The notes below the pieces were generated by a model. That model did not search any database. It was given only the letters and a program-made list of their open reading frames with translations, and had not been told where the DNA came from. DNA of 64,000 nt from UBA12087 sp964370815 (GTDB lineage: Bacteria; Chloroflexota; Anaerolineae; Anaerolineales; Villigracilaceae). Positions 27,259 to 37,332 of the stretch are shown piece after piece; positions within the stretch are counted from its first letter, which is position 1; each line of letters opens with the position of its first letter. Both the position numbers and the translations under genes were made by a program. The stretch is taken from the NCBI GenBank assembly GCA_964370815.1, contig CAYJKQ010000013.1:1-64000 (forward strand), read 5' to 3'.

Positions 27259-27636
27259 ATGAATATTCCGACCAATTTGAAATACTCGAAAACCGATGAA
27301 TGGTTCGACCCTACAACAGGAGCAATGGGATTGACAGATTACGCCCAGGAACAGCTCTCTGATATTGTCTTTGTAGAGATCCTTCTATCGGTGGGTGAAG
27401 TTGTAAAAGCAGGTCAACCTGCCGCTTCGGTTGAATCTGTTAAGGCAGCCGCTGAAACCTACACACCTATCAGCGGTGAGGTCAGTGAAGTCAACGAAAC
27501 TCTGGCGGATAATCCCGAGGTCCTCAACAGCGATCCTTTCGGAGCAGGTTGGATGGTAAAGATTAATGGTGATGATGTCTCAGGATTAATGGATGCAGCC
27601 AAATACGAAAAGTATTGCTCAGAACGAAGCCATTAA
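27259..27636 (+). CDS. gcvH: Glycine cleavage system H protein
   Basis: The lipoyl carrier that shuttles the aminomethyl group between the P, T and L proteins. At 125 residues it has the usual length. The lipoylated Lys is in ASVESVKAAAE (about residue 62), followed by TPISGEV; DPFGAGWMVKI is the usual C-terminal motif. It is the first gene behind the glycine riboswitch. Confidence 0.95.
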   Translation: MNIPTNLKYSKTDEWFDPTTGAMGLTDYAQEQLSDIVFVEILLSVGEVVKAGQPAASVESVKAAAETYTPISGEVSEVNETLADNPEVLNSDPFGAGWMVKINGDDVSGLMDAAKYEKYCSERSH

Positions 27637-27656
27637 TATCAATAAAAAAGGAAATT

Positions 27657-29009
27657 ATGACTTACATACCCCATTCCCCCAAAGAACGGGATGCGATGTT
27701 GGCAACCATTGGTATCAAAACCCTGGATGAACTTTTCAAGGACATACCTGCCAAATTTCGCTTTCCCGAGTTAGATCTACCCCCTGCCCTATCCGAGATG
27801 GAAGCAGCAGCTGAATTGGCAGGTTATGCCGATGCCAATGAAACTGCTCAATCCTTCATATCCTTTTTGGGTGCTGGAGTCTACAATCACTACATTCCAG
27901 CTGCCGTTGATCACATCCTGCAACGTGGTGAATTTTACACTGCCTATACACCCTATCAACCCGAAATATCACAGGGCACCCTTCAGGCAATTTTCGAATA
28001 CCAATCCTTGATGACACTGTTGACAGGAATGGAAGTTTCAAATGCATCTCATTATGATGGAGCTACAGCAGTGGCTGAAGCAGTCAATATGGCTTACGCT
28101 CATTTCCGAGGCAAGCGTACCAAGGTGGTCATCTCTCCCACAGTTAATCCACAATATCGGGCAACTCTGCGCACTTATACACAGGGCATGGGCTTGAACC
28201 TGGCTGGAGATGATACCCAAGCTAATCTTGATGGTGGTCCGGAAATTATGGAAAAAATGATCAATGATGATACCGCCCTGGTGATCGTTCAATACCCGGA
28301 TTACTTCGGTCGTATTTATGATTACACCCAACTTGCTGAGTCGGCGCATGCCGCAGGTGCGTTATTCTGCGTGGCAGCCAATCCTACTGCCCTGGCAATT
28401 CTCAAAACTCCTGGTGATATGGGAGCAGATATTGTAGTCGGGGAAGGTCAACCCCTGGGTATCCCCATGTCGTACGGAGGTCCCTACCTAGGTTTTTTTA
28501 CCACTCGGAAAAAATATATTCACAAAATGGCTGGCCGGCTGGTCGGTGAAACTGTTGATAATCGAGGTCAGCGCGCCTATGTACTGACGTTAACTGCCCG
28601 TGAACAGCACATCAAACGCGAGCGCTCTACTTCCAACATCTGCTCAAACCAAGGTCTCATGGCACTGGCTTCAGCCGTTTACCTTTCCTTGCTGGGGCAA
28701 ACCGGATTTCGGCAGGTGGCAGAATTGTGTTATCACAAAGCTCACTATGCCGCTGAACAGATCAACAACCTCAAAGGTTACAATTTGTGCTTTGATACAC
28801 CTTTCTTTCATGAGTTTTCAGTATGCTGCCCCAAACCTGTGGTTGAGATCAATGCACATCTGCTCGAACATGGCATTATGGGTGGTTACGATCTTGGACA
28901 GGATTACCCTGCTCTCAAGGATCATATGCTGATCGCAGTTACAGAAATGAACACCCGAGAAGAGATTGATCTCCTGGTCGAAATTCTGGAGGAAATCAAC
29001 CATGACTGA
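27657..29009 (+). CDS. gcvPA: Glycine dehydrogenase (decarboxylating) subunit 1
   Basis: N-terminal half of the split P protein, which decarboxylates glycine with PLP bound on the partner subunit. The start at 27657 follows AAAAAAGGAAATT and gives 450 residues beginning MTYIPHSPKERDAML, the normal N-terminus; 14 upstream in-frame codons are not conserved. Typical motifs are SFLGAGVYNHYIPAAVDHIL (about 62-81), FYTAYTPYQPEISQGTLQ and YGGPYLGFF. It ends eight bases inside the gcvPB gene, so the two are translationally coupled. Confidence 0.94.
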   Translation: MTYIPHSPKERDAMLATIGIKTLDELFKDIPAKFRFPELDLPPALSEMEAAAELAGYADANETAQSFISFLGAGVYNHYIPAAVDHILQRGEFYTAYTPYQPEISQGTLQAIFEYQSLMTLLTGMEVSNASHYDGATAVAEAVNMAYAHFRGKRTKVVISPTVNPQYRATLRTYTQGMGLNLAGDDTQANLDGGPEIMEKMINDDTALVIVQYPDYFGRIYDYTQLAESAHAAGALFCVAANPTALAILKTPGDMGADIVVGEGQPLGIPMSYGGPYLGFFTTRKKYIHKMAGRLVGETVDNRGQRAYVLTLTAREQHIKRERSTSNICSNQGLMALASAVYLSLLGQTGFRQVAELCYHKAHYAAEQINNLKGYNLCFDTPFFHEFSVCCPKPVVEINAHLLEHGIMGGYDLGQDYPALKDHMLIAVTEMNTREEIDLLVEILEEINHD

Positions 29010-30510
29010 GAATACAAATCCCGTGAAAAGCCCGATCGTGGTTGAACCAACCATGTTTGAACTCTCGTCCCCGGGTCGCACCGGTGTGACTTTCCCCCAT
29101 CCGGATGTACCCGTTTCCACCCTGCCGAAATCACTTCTTCGCAAGGAATTACCTCTGCCAGAATTGGCTGAAGTAGATGTCATACGACATTACATGCATC
29201 TTTCCAAATTCAATTACAGCGTGGACAGTGGTTTCTATCCGCTTGGTTCCTGCACCATGAAATACAATCCGAAGATCAATGAAAATGCAGCCCGATTACC
29301 GGGTTTTATTTTCTCCCATCCCCTGCAACCTATCGAATCAGTCCAAGGCAATCTGGCACTGATGTATACATTGCAAGAGTGGTTGAAAGAGATAAGTGGT
29401 TTCTCAGCTGTGACCCTGCAACCTGCTGCTGGTGCACATGGCGAGCTGACCGGCGTCCTCATCATGCGCTCATACCATGAGAGTCGTGGAGACTCGAAAC
29501 GTGTCAAAATGCTCATACCCGATTCTGCTCATGGCACAAATCCAGCCTCATCCGGCATGATCGGATTACAGATCGTTCAAATCCCCTCAGATAAGAATGG
29601 AAATGTCGATCTGGCTGCTCTCAAAGCTGAGTGTGATGACACAGTTGTCGGTCTCATGCTCACCAACCCCAACACGCTGGGGCTTTTTGATGAGAACCTT
29701 GAAGAGGTTGTAAAAACCATCCACGGTTGTGGTGGTCTGGTTTATGGAGATGGCGCCAATCTGAACGCCCTGCTGGGGATTTTGCGCCCTGGAGATGCTG
29801 GAATTGACCTGATGCATTTCAATTTGCACAAGACTTTTTCAACTCCGCATGGCGGTGGTGGTCCCGGTTCTGGACCAGTTGGCGTAACAGCAGCCCTGGC
29901 AGATTTTCTCCCCGCTCCACTTATTGATATAGTGGACGAAGGCGATGATGAAGTTCCACCATTGTATGGTTTTATTAATCCGACCAAAACCATCGGTCGG
30001 GTAAAAGCTTTCCACGGACACTTTGGAGTCCTTGTGCGGGCTTTCACTTATATTGCCATGCATGGTCCGGAAGGGCTGCGTAATATTTCCGAATACGCTG
30101 TGTTGAATGCCAATTACCTGCAGACCCTCCTGCAAGATACCTACAAAGTTCCTTACAACCGCATCTGTATGCATGAGTTTGTCGCAGAAGGCGTTGTTGA
30201 AGGCTCGGATGTACGCGCTCTGGATATTGCCAAAAGGCTCATGGATTACGACTTTCATCCACCAACCAATTACTTCCCCATGATCGTCCATGAAGCCCTA
30301 ATGATCGAGCCCACTGAGACAGAGAATAAGGATACATTGGATGCTTTTGCAGATGCACTCATCAAGATCGCTGCTGAAGCCAAAACGAATCCCGAATTAT
30401 TACATGATGCTCCTCACAAAACCCTATTTGGACGAATGGATGAAGTGAAAGCTGCTCGCGAGCTGGTATTATGCTGCTGGCTGCCTGAAGATTATACAAA
30501 TTCTAAGTAG
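29002..30510 (+). CDS. gcvPB: Glycine dehydrogenase (decarboxylating) subunit 2
   Basis: The PLP-bearing half of the split P protein. The start at 29002 (GGAGG nine bases upstream) gives 502 residues. FYPLGSCTMKYNPKINE (about 75-91), the LQPAAGAHGELTG segment and the PLP lysine in NLHKTFSTPHGGGGPG (about 275-290) are all present. Together with gcvPA and gcvH it feeds one-carbon units to the T domain of the next gene. No lipoamide dehydrogenase gene is in the operon. Confidence 0.94.
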   Translation: MTENTNPVKSPIVVEPTMFELSSPGRTGVTFPHPDVPVSTLPKSLLRKELPLPELAEVDVIRHYMHLSKFNYSVDSGFYPLGSCTMKYNPKINENAARLPGFIFSHPLQPIESVQGNLALMYTLQEWLKEISGFSAVTLQPAAGAHGELTGVLIMRSYHESRGDSKRVKMLIPDSAHGTNPASSGMIGLQIVQIPSDKNGNVDLAALKAECDDTVVGLMLTNPNTLGLFDENLEEVVKTIHGCGGLVYGDGANLNALLGILRPGDAGIDLMHFNLHKTFSTPHGGGGPGSGPVGVTAALADFLPAPLIDIVDEGDDEVPPLYGFINPTKTIGRVKAFHGHFGVLVRAFTYIAMHGPEGLRNISEYAVLNANYLQTLLQDTYKVPYNRICMHEFVAEGVVEGSDVRALDIAKRLMDYDFHPPTNYFPMIVHEALMIEPTETENKDTLDAFADALIKIAAEAKTNPELLHDAPHKTLFGRMDEVKAARELVLCCWLPEDYTNSK

Positions 30511-30526
30511 TTAATAGGAGAAACTT

Positions 30527-33500
30527 ATGTCTGATTTTCTCGTACGCGGCAGCCTGGCTGAACTGGATCCAGAAGTATATGAACTGACCCAGCTCGAAGC
30601 TGAGCGTCAATACCGTAAACTGATCCTCATCCCCAGCGAAAGCCAGGCTCCGTTGGCTGTGCGCGAAGCAATGGGATCTGCATTTCAAAATATCTACGCT
30701 GAAGGTTATCCAGACGAAGATACACGCTGGATGTCTGAAGAAGAAATACTTTCATACACGGAACGTCTGGCACATTACCGGCGTTACTCTGATCCACGCT
30801 ACTACAAAGGTGTGGAATATGCCAACCTGATCGAAGCCCTGGCTCGACGTCGATGTGCGGATACATTTGCCGCCAACGGGGTCAACGCGGATCAGATCTT
30901 TGTGAATATCCAGGCACTCTCAGGTGCACCTGCCAACAATGCTGTATATCACGCTCTCGTAAGACCGGGCGACACCGTGATGGGATTGAATTTGTTACAT
31001 GGAGGTCATCTTTCTCACGGCTCCTCTGTCAACCGCTCAGGTGAATACTACAATATCATTCATTACAATGTTGACCCTGAAACTGAACAGATCGATTATG
31101 CAGCTATAAAAGCATTAGCAATTCAACACAAACCAAAAATGATCATCGCTGGTTACTCTTCCTACTCGTGGATCCCGGACTGGAAGAAGTTTCGTCAGAT
31201 CGCTGACAACGTTGATGCTTATTTGCTGGCAGATATTTCTCATATCGGTGGATTAGTGGCTTCTGGTGTCGTCCCTTCACCAATTGGATATGCCCACGTT
31301 ATTACTTCGACCACTCATAAGACTCTGCACGGACCACGCGGTGCCATCATCCTGGCTACTGACCCTGCAATTGCAAAAAAGATAGACAAGGCTGTTTTTC
31401 CTGGCGAACAAGGTGGTCCCCACGTTCATATATTTGCAGCTCTGGCTCTCACATTTAAGATCGCTCAAAGCAAGGAATTTAAGAAGCTCCAAACCCAAAC
31501 TATTCGCAATGCTGTCGCTCTCTCGGAAAGTCTTAAAGAACGTGGCTTCCGTATTCCCTTTGGTGGCACCAACTGTCATATGCTCAATGTCGATTGTACG
31601 GTCGTCAAAGCTCCGGATGGCACCAGTTTGAGTGGTGACCAGGCTGCACGTATTCTCGACCTGGTGGGTATCGTTACCAACCGCAACACGATCCCCGGTG
31701 ACAAAAACTCGCGTGATCCATCCGGCATCCGTTTGGGAACACCCTGGATCACCCAACGTGGCTTTGATGAAAACAAGACCCGCCAATTGGGAGATATCAT
31801 TGCGGATGTCCTTCTGGCTGCCGCACCCCATTCCGTGGATACTCCACACAAAGGTCGAGTCCGTCGTGCCAAAGTCTCCTTCAATGTGCTCGAAGATGCC
31901 CGCAACCGGGTACGTCACCTGGCTGAAAGTGCCGGAATAGACTTTGAAGCCAGTCAGCATGGTTACCCCCACTTCTATTTTTTGGATGACCAACCCAAAC
32001 AAAAGGATGGTCTTTCAGTATTAGAAATTTCCGGTCCGCGCGTTCGGCAGGTTTTAGATTATGTCACCTCATCTGATATGTCAGCTCTGAAACCTGGGAA
32101 ATCGCAACCCACCCGGTTGGTCACACCAAGTGCGGACTTAAAGGCAACCATAACCTGCTTATCCCATGATAACTACCTATTAAATCTGCCAGCCGAACAG
32201 GCTTCCCTGGCTGCTGCCTGGTTACGAAATTTATCAGACGGATTTACATCCTTAGATCTGTTCGGTAAACCTGATTATTCAGCTTTACGAATGCCGGGAC
32301 CTCTCGTAATAAAAGAATCCAACCACAAGGCTGTTCAAGCTCAAGGACAAGCCGACTGGAATGAAAAACCCTGGCATCTCGGTATTAAGACAAATAAAGG
32401 AAAGAAACTGCCGGAATTCACCTGGAATGAACCTGCAGAAAATCCGGTACGCCGGACACCTCTGTATGAAGCCCATAAAGCCCTGGGTGCAAAAATAATC
32501 CCCTTTGCCGGTTGGGAAATGCCAGTCTGGTATACCTCCGTCATAGAGGAACACCTTGCAACTCGCCAGGCGGCTGGATTATTCGACGTCGCCCATATGG
32601 GTGTATACCAAGTGGAGGGAAGCGATGCAGCTGCTTTTCTCGATACTGTCTGCTCCAATGACGTCGGTGGTTTGCTTTCGGGGGAATCACTCTATACCCA
32701 CTTTCTGACCCCAAATGCAGATGTAATAGATGACACCCTGGTTTACCGTCGAACTCAGGATAAATTCCTGGTTGTTGTTAATGCCTCGAATGATGACAAA
32801 GACCGAAACTGGCTGGAATCAGTGCGGGATGGAAAAGTTAAGATCGATAACACCCGCCCCTGGGCGCGCACTTACGGTTACAAAGCTGTCATTCGTAACC
32901 TGCGCGATCCCAAAGCTGGTGCTGATATGCGCGTCGATATTGCCTTGCAAGGTCCTAAAAGCCGGGATATCTTATTGGCAATGGGGGTCAGTGTGGCGGA
33001 TAGAAATAGCATCATGTCCCTTAAACGTACACAATTATGCGATGCCACGGTAGGAGGATTTGACCTGATCGTATCCCGCACAGGATACACAGGTGAAAAA
33101 ATGGCTTTTGAGTTGTTCGTTCATCCGGACCAGGCTTTGGATTTCTGGAATGCAGTACTCAAAACTGGAGAGAGCTTTGGAGTTAAACCGATCGGATTAG
33201 GAGCACGTGATTCACTGCGCACCGAAGCCGGCTTACCACTCTACGGACATGAAATGGGACTCGGTTCTGGCAAGAACCAGCACGATTTGGGTGTAGCCGA
33301 AGGTGGGTTTGGATCTTATGTTAAAACCTATAAACCCTGGTTCATCGGCCGCGAGGCATTTATTGCGCGTGAGCAGGAACGAAAAGGTGTGGTTTGCCGC
33401 TTCCGCTTCACTGAAAAAGGTGTGCGAATGGCTCACAATGGCGATCCCGTACTCGACAAACGCGGCAAAGTCATCGGCTGGGTTACCAGTTGTGCTGTGG

Positions 33501-33679
33501 ATGTTGATAGCTATCTCACCGGACAGGCATTTGTAGAACTAAAATCCTCTGAAGAAGGCACACCCATCTTTATCTTCCAGGGCGCTCCTGATAAACCCGG
33601 TCAAGCTCCATCCAGCATGAAAACCGGCGACAAGACCATTATGCCTACAATGGCATTGGTGCTGAAAAGGTTCCCGTAA
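30527..33679 (+). CDS. Fused serine hydroxymethyltransferase and glycine-cleavage T protein
   Basis: One uninterrupted frame of 1050 codons. Residues 1-470 are a divergent serine hydroxymethyltransferase: LILIPSESQAP near 32, DISHIGGLVASG near 236, and the PLP lysine K265 in STTHKTLHGPRG. Residues about 495-590 resemble a degenerate copy of the GcvT folate-binding fold (VLEISGPRVRQVLDYVTSSDMSALKPG). Residues about 641-1050 are a full aminomethyltransferase: TPLYEAHKALGAKIIPFAGW, LFDVAHMG, RTGYTGE and GLGARDSLRTEAGLPLYGHE. Both halves use tetrahydrofolate, so 5,10-methylene-THF made by the T domain could pass to the glyA domain to form serine. The start follows TAGGAGAAACTT. It is the last gene before a terminator. 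Confidence 0.93.
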   Translation: MSDFLVRGSLAELDPEVYELTQLEAERQYRKLILIPSESQAPLAVREAMGSAFQNIYAEGYPDEDTRWMSEEEILSYTERLAHYRRYSDPRYYKGVEYANLIEALARRRCADTFAANGVNADQIFVNIQALSGAPANNAVYHALVRPGDTVMGLNLLHGGHLSHGSSVNRSGEYYNIIHYNVDPETEQIDYAAIKALAIQHKPKMIIAGYSSYSWIPDWKKFRQIADNVDAYLLADISHIGGLVASGVVPSPIGYAHVITSTTHKTLHGPRGAIILATDPAIAKKIDKAVFPGEQGGPHVHIFAALALTFKIAQSKEFKKLQTQTIRNAVALSESLKERGFRIPFGGTNCHMLNVDCTVVKAPDGTSLSGDQAARILDLVGIVTNRNTIPGDKNSRDPSGIRLGTPWITQRGFDENKTRQLGDIIADVLLAAAPHSVDTPHKGRVRRAKVSFNVLEDARNRVRHLAESAGIDFEASQHGYPHFYFLDDQPKQKDGLSVLEISGPRVRQVLDYVTSSDMSALKPGKSQPTRLVTPSADLKATITCLSHDNYLLNLPAEQASLAAAWLRNLSDGFTSLDLFGKPDYSALRMPGPLVIKESNHKAVQAQGQADWNEKPWHLGIKTNKGKKLPEFTWNEPAENPVRRTPLYEAHKALGAKIIPFAGWEMPVWYTSVIEEHLATRQAAGLFDVAHMGVYQVEGSDAAAFLDTVCSNDVGGLLSGESLYTHFLTPNADVIDDTLVYRRTQDKFLVVVNASNDDKDRNWLESVRDGKVKIDNTRPWARTYGYKAVIRNLRDPKAGADMRVDIALQGPKSRDILLAMGVSVADRNSIMSLKRTQLCDATVGGFDLIVSRTGYTGEKMAFELFVHPDQALDFWNAVLKTGESFGVKPIGLGARDSLRTEAGLPLYGHEMGLGSGKNQHDLGVAEGGFGSYVKTYKPWFIGREAFIAREQERKGVVCRFRFTEKGVRMAHNGDPVLDKRGKVIGWVTSCAVDVDSYLTGQAFVELKSSEEGTPIFIFQGAPDKPGQAPSSMKTGDKTIMPTMALVLKRFP

Positions 33680-33702
33680 GAATTTATTTATTTTGACAAA
33701 GG

Positions 33703-33738
33703 AAAAAACCGGAGTTCAATTGTGAGTTTCGGTTTTTT
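33703..33738 (+). terminator. Intrinsic terminator of the glycine-cleavage operon
   Basis: AAAAAACCG (33703-33711) pairs with CGGTTTTTT (33730-33738), 24 bp after the stop codon of the fusion gene. Confidence 0.8.
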
Positions 33739-33775
33739 CATGCTTATTAAATCTCCAGGGAAGGTCAATAAATCT

Positions 33776-33803
33776 TTGCAATGTACTTGTGAATCGTTAT
33801 AAT
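33776..33803 (+). promoter_or_regulatory. Promoter of the 33864 membrane protein gene
   Basis: TTGCAA (33776-33781) and TATAAT (33798-33803) are spaced by 16 bp. The start codon lies 60 bp downstream. Confidence 0.55.
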
Positions 33804-33863
33804 TGAATTTAATAATAATCCAGTTTGATTCAGAGGATATCCCAATCTTGAAAGGATGGCTTT

Positions 33864-34406
33864 ATGTTAATAGAGAATATTTTTATTACGACTGATATTC
33901 TCTTAAAAGGCGCTTTCATCTTCGCCCTCATGGATGCAATTCTGATTCCCCTATTAATATGGAGAATCACGCCCGATATCTTCACTCAAATGAGATGGAC
34001 TCTGGTCATCATTTCGGGATTAACCTGGTTTGGAATCTGGAAATTGGTCTTATCCCTGTTTTGGGATCCTGTTTATATCCATGTCTTCCCAGATGGGGGA
34101 CGTGAGTGGTTACCATTAATATTTGGATTATTAATGGCAGGTTTTACTCTTGGAATTTGGTCATTGGCACGGTGTGGAAAACAGCATCCATTGCTTGTCT
34201 TCTTTTTATTATCCGGATTTTGGGGTGTCTTAACCCATTTATGGGCAATTCAGAACGGCATTCTATCCAAACCTCACATTCTGCGCGGTGCAGCACCATG
34301 GGCAGCTCTCTTGATCGCTTTTTTTGAATACATCTTCTACTGGGGTATTATTACCTTTCTTGCAGCCATAATCTATAGGATAAATCATTACTTCAGATCA
34401 AAATAA
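33864..34406 (+). CDS. Hypothetical integral membrane protein
   Basis: I do not recognise the family. The 180-residue product has about five hydrophobic segments (residues 12-32, 45-65, 85-105, 115-130, 150-172) separated by short loops, and no signal peptide. GAAAGGATGG precedes the ATG. It stands alone between its own promoter and a 360-bp spacer. Confidence 0.7.
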   Translation: MLIENIFITTDILLKGAFIFALMDAILIPLLIWRITPDIFTQMRWTLVIISGLTWFGIWKLVLSLFWDPVYIHVFPDGGREWLPLIFGLLMAGFTLGIWSLARCGKQHPLLVFFLLSGFWGVLTHLWAIQNGILSKPHILRGAAPWAALLIAFFEYIFYWGIITFLAAIIYRINHYFRSK

Positions 34407-34768
34407 CCTTCCCATAATAATCCAGAGAAAGTTACAAAGAAAAAATCGAGGAAAATTGCTAAATGTTCTTTTGCGGTATCAAGAAATAGAATCAAATAAT
34501 AATCACAGTAAATCATCTTCACTGAAGATCCGCTTGAATCTCGGGTTATTTCTTAGCCAAGCGGACTTATTGGGAGCTTTTGGTGACATGACCCAACTGG
34601 AACCACCCAGACAAATAACAACGAAATAGACGACATCGATATGGAAGTAATCGATCGCAATGGTTCAGAACAATTTTGGATAGATTCTCTCACCTTTCCA
34701 GTTTTTCGATCACCTAATACAAACCGTTCCAAACAATGATATTTGACCCGACCAAACACTGACTATAA
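34407..34768. other. Intergenic region with a possible short coding remnant
   Basis: No gene is supported. An open frame at about 34587-34738 without start features reads DIDMEVIDRNGSEQFWIDSL and could be the worn end of a secreted protein, but nothing identifies it. Confidence 0.3.
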
Positions 34769-35788
34769 ATGCAAAACTTCAATCCTAAATATAACAGCAT
34801 CCCCAAGATCGAGCTACATTGCCATCTAGAGGGATCCATCCGCACCCAGACCATATTGGATATTGCAAGGCAGTACAATTTATGCCTGCCTTCATATGAA
34901 ATTTCCGAACTGGACAGGCATGTTAAAGTGCGCACCCAGCTGCGTGATCTAAAAGCAGTATTGGATGCTTTTGCCATCTTTCAGAATTGCTTCGTCTCGC
35001 AACAGGTTGTCGAACGTATTACCTACGAACTGTGCGAAGATGCCAGCCAACAGAACATCCAACTGCTCGAGATCCGTTTCTCGCCTGACTGGGCTTTCAG
35101 CGGACACGATCTGGACTGGGATCTCGCTTTGGAATCGATTCAGTCAGCTCAACAACGGGCAATGGCAGATTTTCACCTAAACACAGTCCTGATCGCCATC
35201 ACATCCCGCAGCCTGGGGGTTTCTTCCTGCGAAAAAACCGTAAACTGGGCGATACGCCACAGGGATGCCATTTTGGGCATCGACCTGGCGGACAATGAGC
35301 AGGGTCATCCTATTCACGAATTTATCCAGCCTATTATGCATGCCCAGGAGGTTGGACTAAAGGTGACTGTACACAGTGGAGAGGATACTCCCGCTTCAGC
35401 CGTTCTGGACACCATCCTGGCTGTTCACCCACAGCGCATCGGTCATGGCATCCATATTATCCAAGATCTTCAGGTGGTGGAATTCGTTAAACAACAGGAA
35501 ATTACTTTGGAAGTAAATCCCTGGAGTAATTATCTGACCAACTCCGTTTACCGGATAGAGGAACACCCCCTCAAGCAGTTATTTGACATGGGCGTGCGAG
35601 TAACAATCAATTCGGATGATCCAGAAGTATTGGATACAAATTTAAATAATGAATACCGAATCGCCCATGAGATCCTTGGGATGAGTCTGGACGACATCAC
35701 CATATGCAACCATTATGCTCTGCAAGCCTCTTTTCTACCTGAAGAACAAAAACAAAAATTGATGACTGAATTTCCTGGATGGAAATAA
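34769..35788 (+). CDS. add: Adenosine deaminase family protein
   Basis: Hydrolyses the 6-amino group of adenosine or a related purine. The 339-residue protein has the metal-binding HCHLEGS (H17, H19), VHSGED with the catalytic Glu (about 210), the RIGHG motif with its His (about 233) and the metal Asp pair in NSDDP (about 284). Motif order and length are those of bacterial adenosine deaminases; adenine deaminase or aminofutalosine-type specificity cannot be excluded. No clear ribosome site precedes the ATG. Confidence 0.9.
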   Translation: MQNFNPKYNSIPKIELHCHLEGSIRTQTILDIARQYNLCLPSYEISELDRHVKVRTQLRDLKAVLDAFAIFQNCFVSQQVVERITYELCEDASQQNIQLLEIRFSPDWAFSGHDLDWDLALESIQSAQQRAMADFHLNTVLIAITSRSLGVSSCEKTVNWAIRHRDAILGIDLADNEQGHPIHEFIQPIMHAQEVGLKVTVHSGEDTPASAVLDTILAVHPQRIGHGIHIIQDLQVVEFVKQQEITLEVNPWSNYLTNSVYRIEEHPLKQLFDMGVRVTINSDDPEVLDTNLNNEYRIAHEILGMSLDDITICNHYALQASFLPEEQKQKLMTEFPGWK

Positions 35789-36174
35789 CCGGGATATTCG
35801 AGTCGTTTATTCCTGAAGCCATTCGTGTGACTTTCCCTGTAAACATTTATAAGCTCATCCATCTAATAAATATTTCAGACCATTTATAGCTTAAAACCCT
35901 CAGACTCCGGTTGTTCGACGAAGGTACTAAGCAGTTGGTTTGTAGGAAAATCTGACGTTTCATATTCATAGGGATTAATATCCAATATCAGCGGATGAAA
36001 ATTATATTTCTGCCGTTATAAACAACTCAATTCTCAATTTTAGACATTGGTGTCATAAAACATCTATACCAAGCCGCCTATTGATCTTCCAGATATAGGA
36101 CATTCGTCATGTTATGAATCTCCATTGCTAAGACTATAATCCACAAGATATATAAATCATGAGGAGATTCATTA
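35789..36174. other. Intergenic region
   Basis: About 385 bp without a coding signal. TATAAT at 36135-36140, 34 bp before the next start codon, may be the -10 box of the lipoprotein gene. Confidence 0.4.
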
Positions 36175-37254
36175 ATGTCTATCCCGAAAAAAAGGATATT
36201 TCTTTCGCTTGCCATCCTTTCATTGTCAGTTCTTTCCTGCAGTTATGTTAACCAGGTGATGACCATCTCCAAACAAAGAACAATTGATGCAGGTCTCACC
36301 CAAACCGCACTGGTATTTACAGCCACACCCACGATCACACCTCTGCCCACTGTTACCCCAACCCCTATACCAATCGATATCATCTTTACTTTTTATCCCA
36401 CTACGATAAATCCCGTAAAGTCGGATAGCAGCGGGTGGATATGGTCATACACTTACGCGATTCTTAACCCCAACAGTTACCCTATAACAATTGTTGCATT
36501 TGGAGATGATACTGACGGCTGCGTGGAGGATATTAATTCTTGCAGCCATACACCCGTAGAATTTAGCGAACAGTTCACAAAATGTGATTTTTCGGGAGAA
36601 GTAATTTCTGCAGGAATGACTGCCTGTGATACGGGATATTGGTATCAAAACACTGAGATACTCAAAGAAGACATGCAAATTCGCAATGTTATCTGGTATC
36701 GAGACCCAGGCGGAAATCTCTTCAATGCTATTAGCGAACCACTCACATTAATAAAACAATCTGATCCATCTGCTATCGTCAACTCAGCGTCGACGTACCT
36801 GCGCCAAGGACCAGGAACAGAATATTATGCCATCACCACTTACGAGATTGGAGTACAATTGACGATCACCGGGCAGGCAAATAATTGTCAGTGGGTACAA
36901 GTGCTTGATTCAGATCAAAAGATGGGTTGGGTTTATGCACCTAACTTAAAATTTTCCATGACATGTGGAGAAATTCCCGCAACTAGTTACCCGGCACCTC
37001 CACCCACCCAAATCCCAGCCACTGCCACTCCATCCTGCTCCCTAAATGGAATCTTAAGCATCCAAAATGATACTGGAGGGTCTGTTACCTTATATCTAAC
37101 TGGACCTGCCAGCTTCACATTTTACCTGAATACAGGACCATCAACCCTTTACGTCTGCCCGGGAACCTACAGCTACACTGCTCATGGCTGTGGAGGTGCG
37201 ACAGATAGAGGTTCAATGAGTTCAGGTGAAAGCCATACATTCTTCTGTCAATAA
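36175..37254 (+). CDS. Secreted lipoprotein with bacterial SH3 domain
   Basis: The 359-residue product has a lipoprotein signal peptide ending LSVLSC (Cys at about 22) and a TPTITPLPTVTPTPIP linker (about 50-65). A beta-rich domain with several Cys (about 68-195) follows, then an SH3b domain (about 200-265; ASTYLRQGPGTEYYAI and MGWVYAPNL). A second Pro/Thr linker leads to a small C-terminal beta domain. SH3b domains usually bind cell-wall peptides or glycans. ATGAGGAG precedes the ATG. Exact role unknown. Confidence 0.83.
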   Translation: MSIPKKRIFLSLAILSLSVLSCSYVNQVMTISKQRTIDAGLTQTALVFTATPTITPLPTVTPTPIPIDIIFTFYPTTINPVKSDSSGWIWSYTYAILNPNSYPITIVAFGDDTDGCVEDINSCSHTPVEFSEQFTKCDFSGEVISAGMTACDTGYWYQNTEILKEDMQIRNVIWYRDPGGNLFNAISEPLTLIKQSDPSAIVNSASTYLRQGPGTEYYAITTYEIGVQLTITGQANNCQWVQVLDSDQKMGWVYAPNLKFSMTCGEIPATSYPAPPPTQIPATATPSCSLNGILSIQNDTGGSVTLYLTGPASFTFYLNTGPSTLYVCPGTYSYTAHGCGGATDRGSMSSGESHTFFCQ

Positions 37255-37277
37255 TTGAAAAATTCTAATTTAAATTA

Positions 37278-37309
37278 TCACAGGCGTCAACTTTGGTTGA
37301 CGCCTGTGA
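37278..37309. terminator. Hairpin between convergent lipoprotein and ferritin genes
   Basis: A perfect 14-bp stem TCACAGGCGTCAAC/GTTGACGCCTGTGA with loop TTTG. The flanks are AT-rich without a long T run. Its position suits both convergent genes. Confidence 0.65.
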
Positions 37310-37332
37310 ATAATGATCTAACAATACAAGTA

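Noticed and set aside
34587..34738. Short open frame reading like the end of a secreted protein
   Set aside because: No start, no recognisable family; noted only as a possible remnant.
36841..36960. Choline-binding or LysM repeats in the SH3b lipoprotein
   Set aside because: The segment fits a single SH3b domain; no LysM or choline-binding pattern is present.
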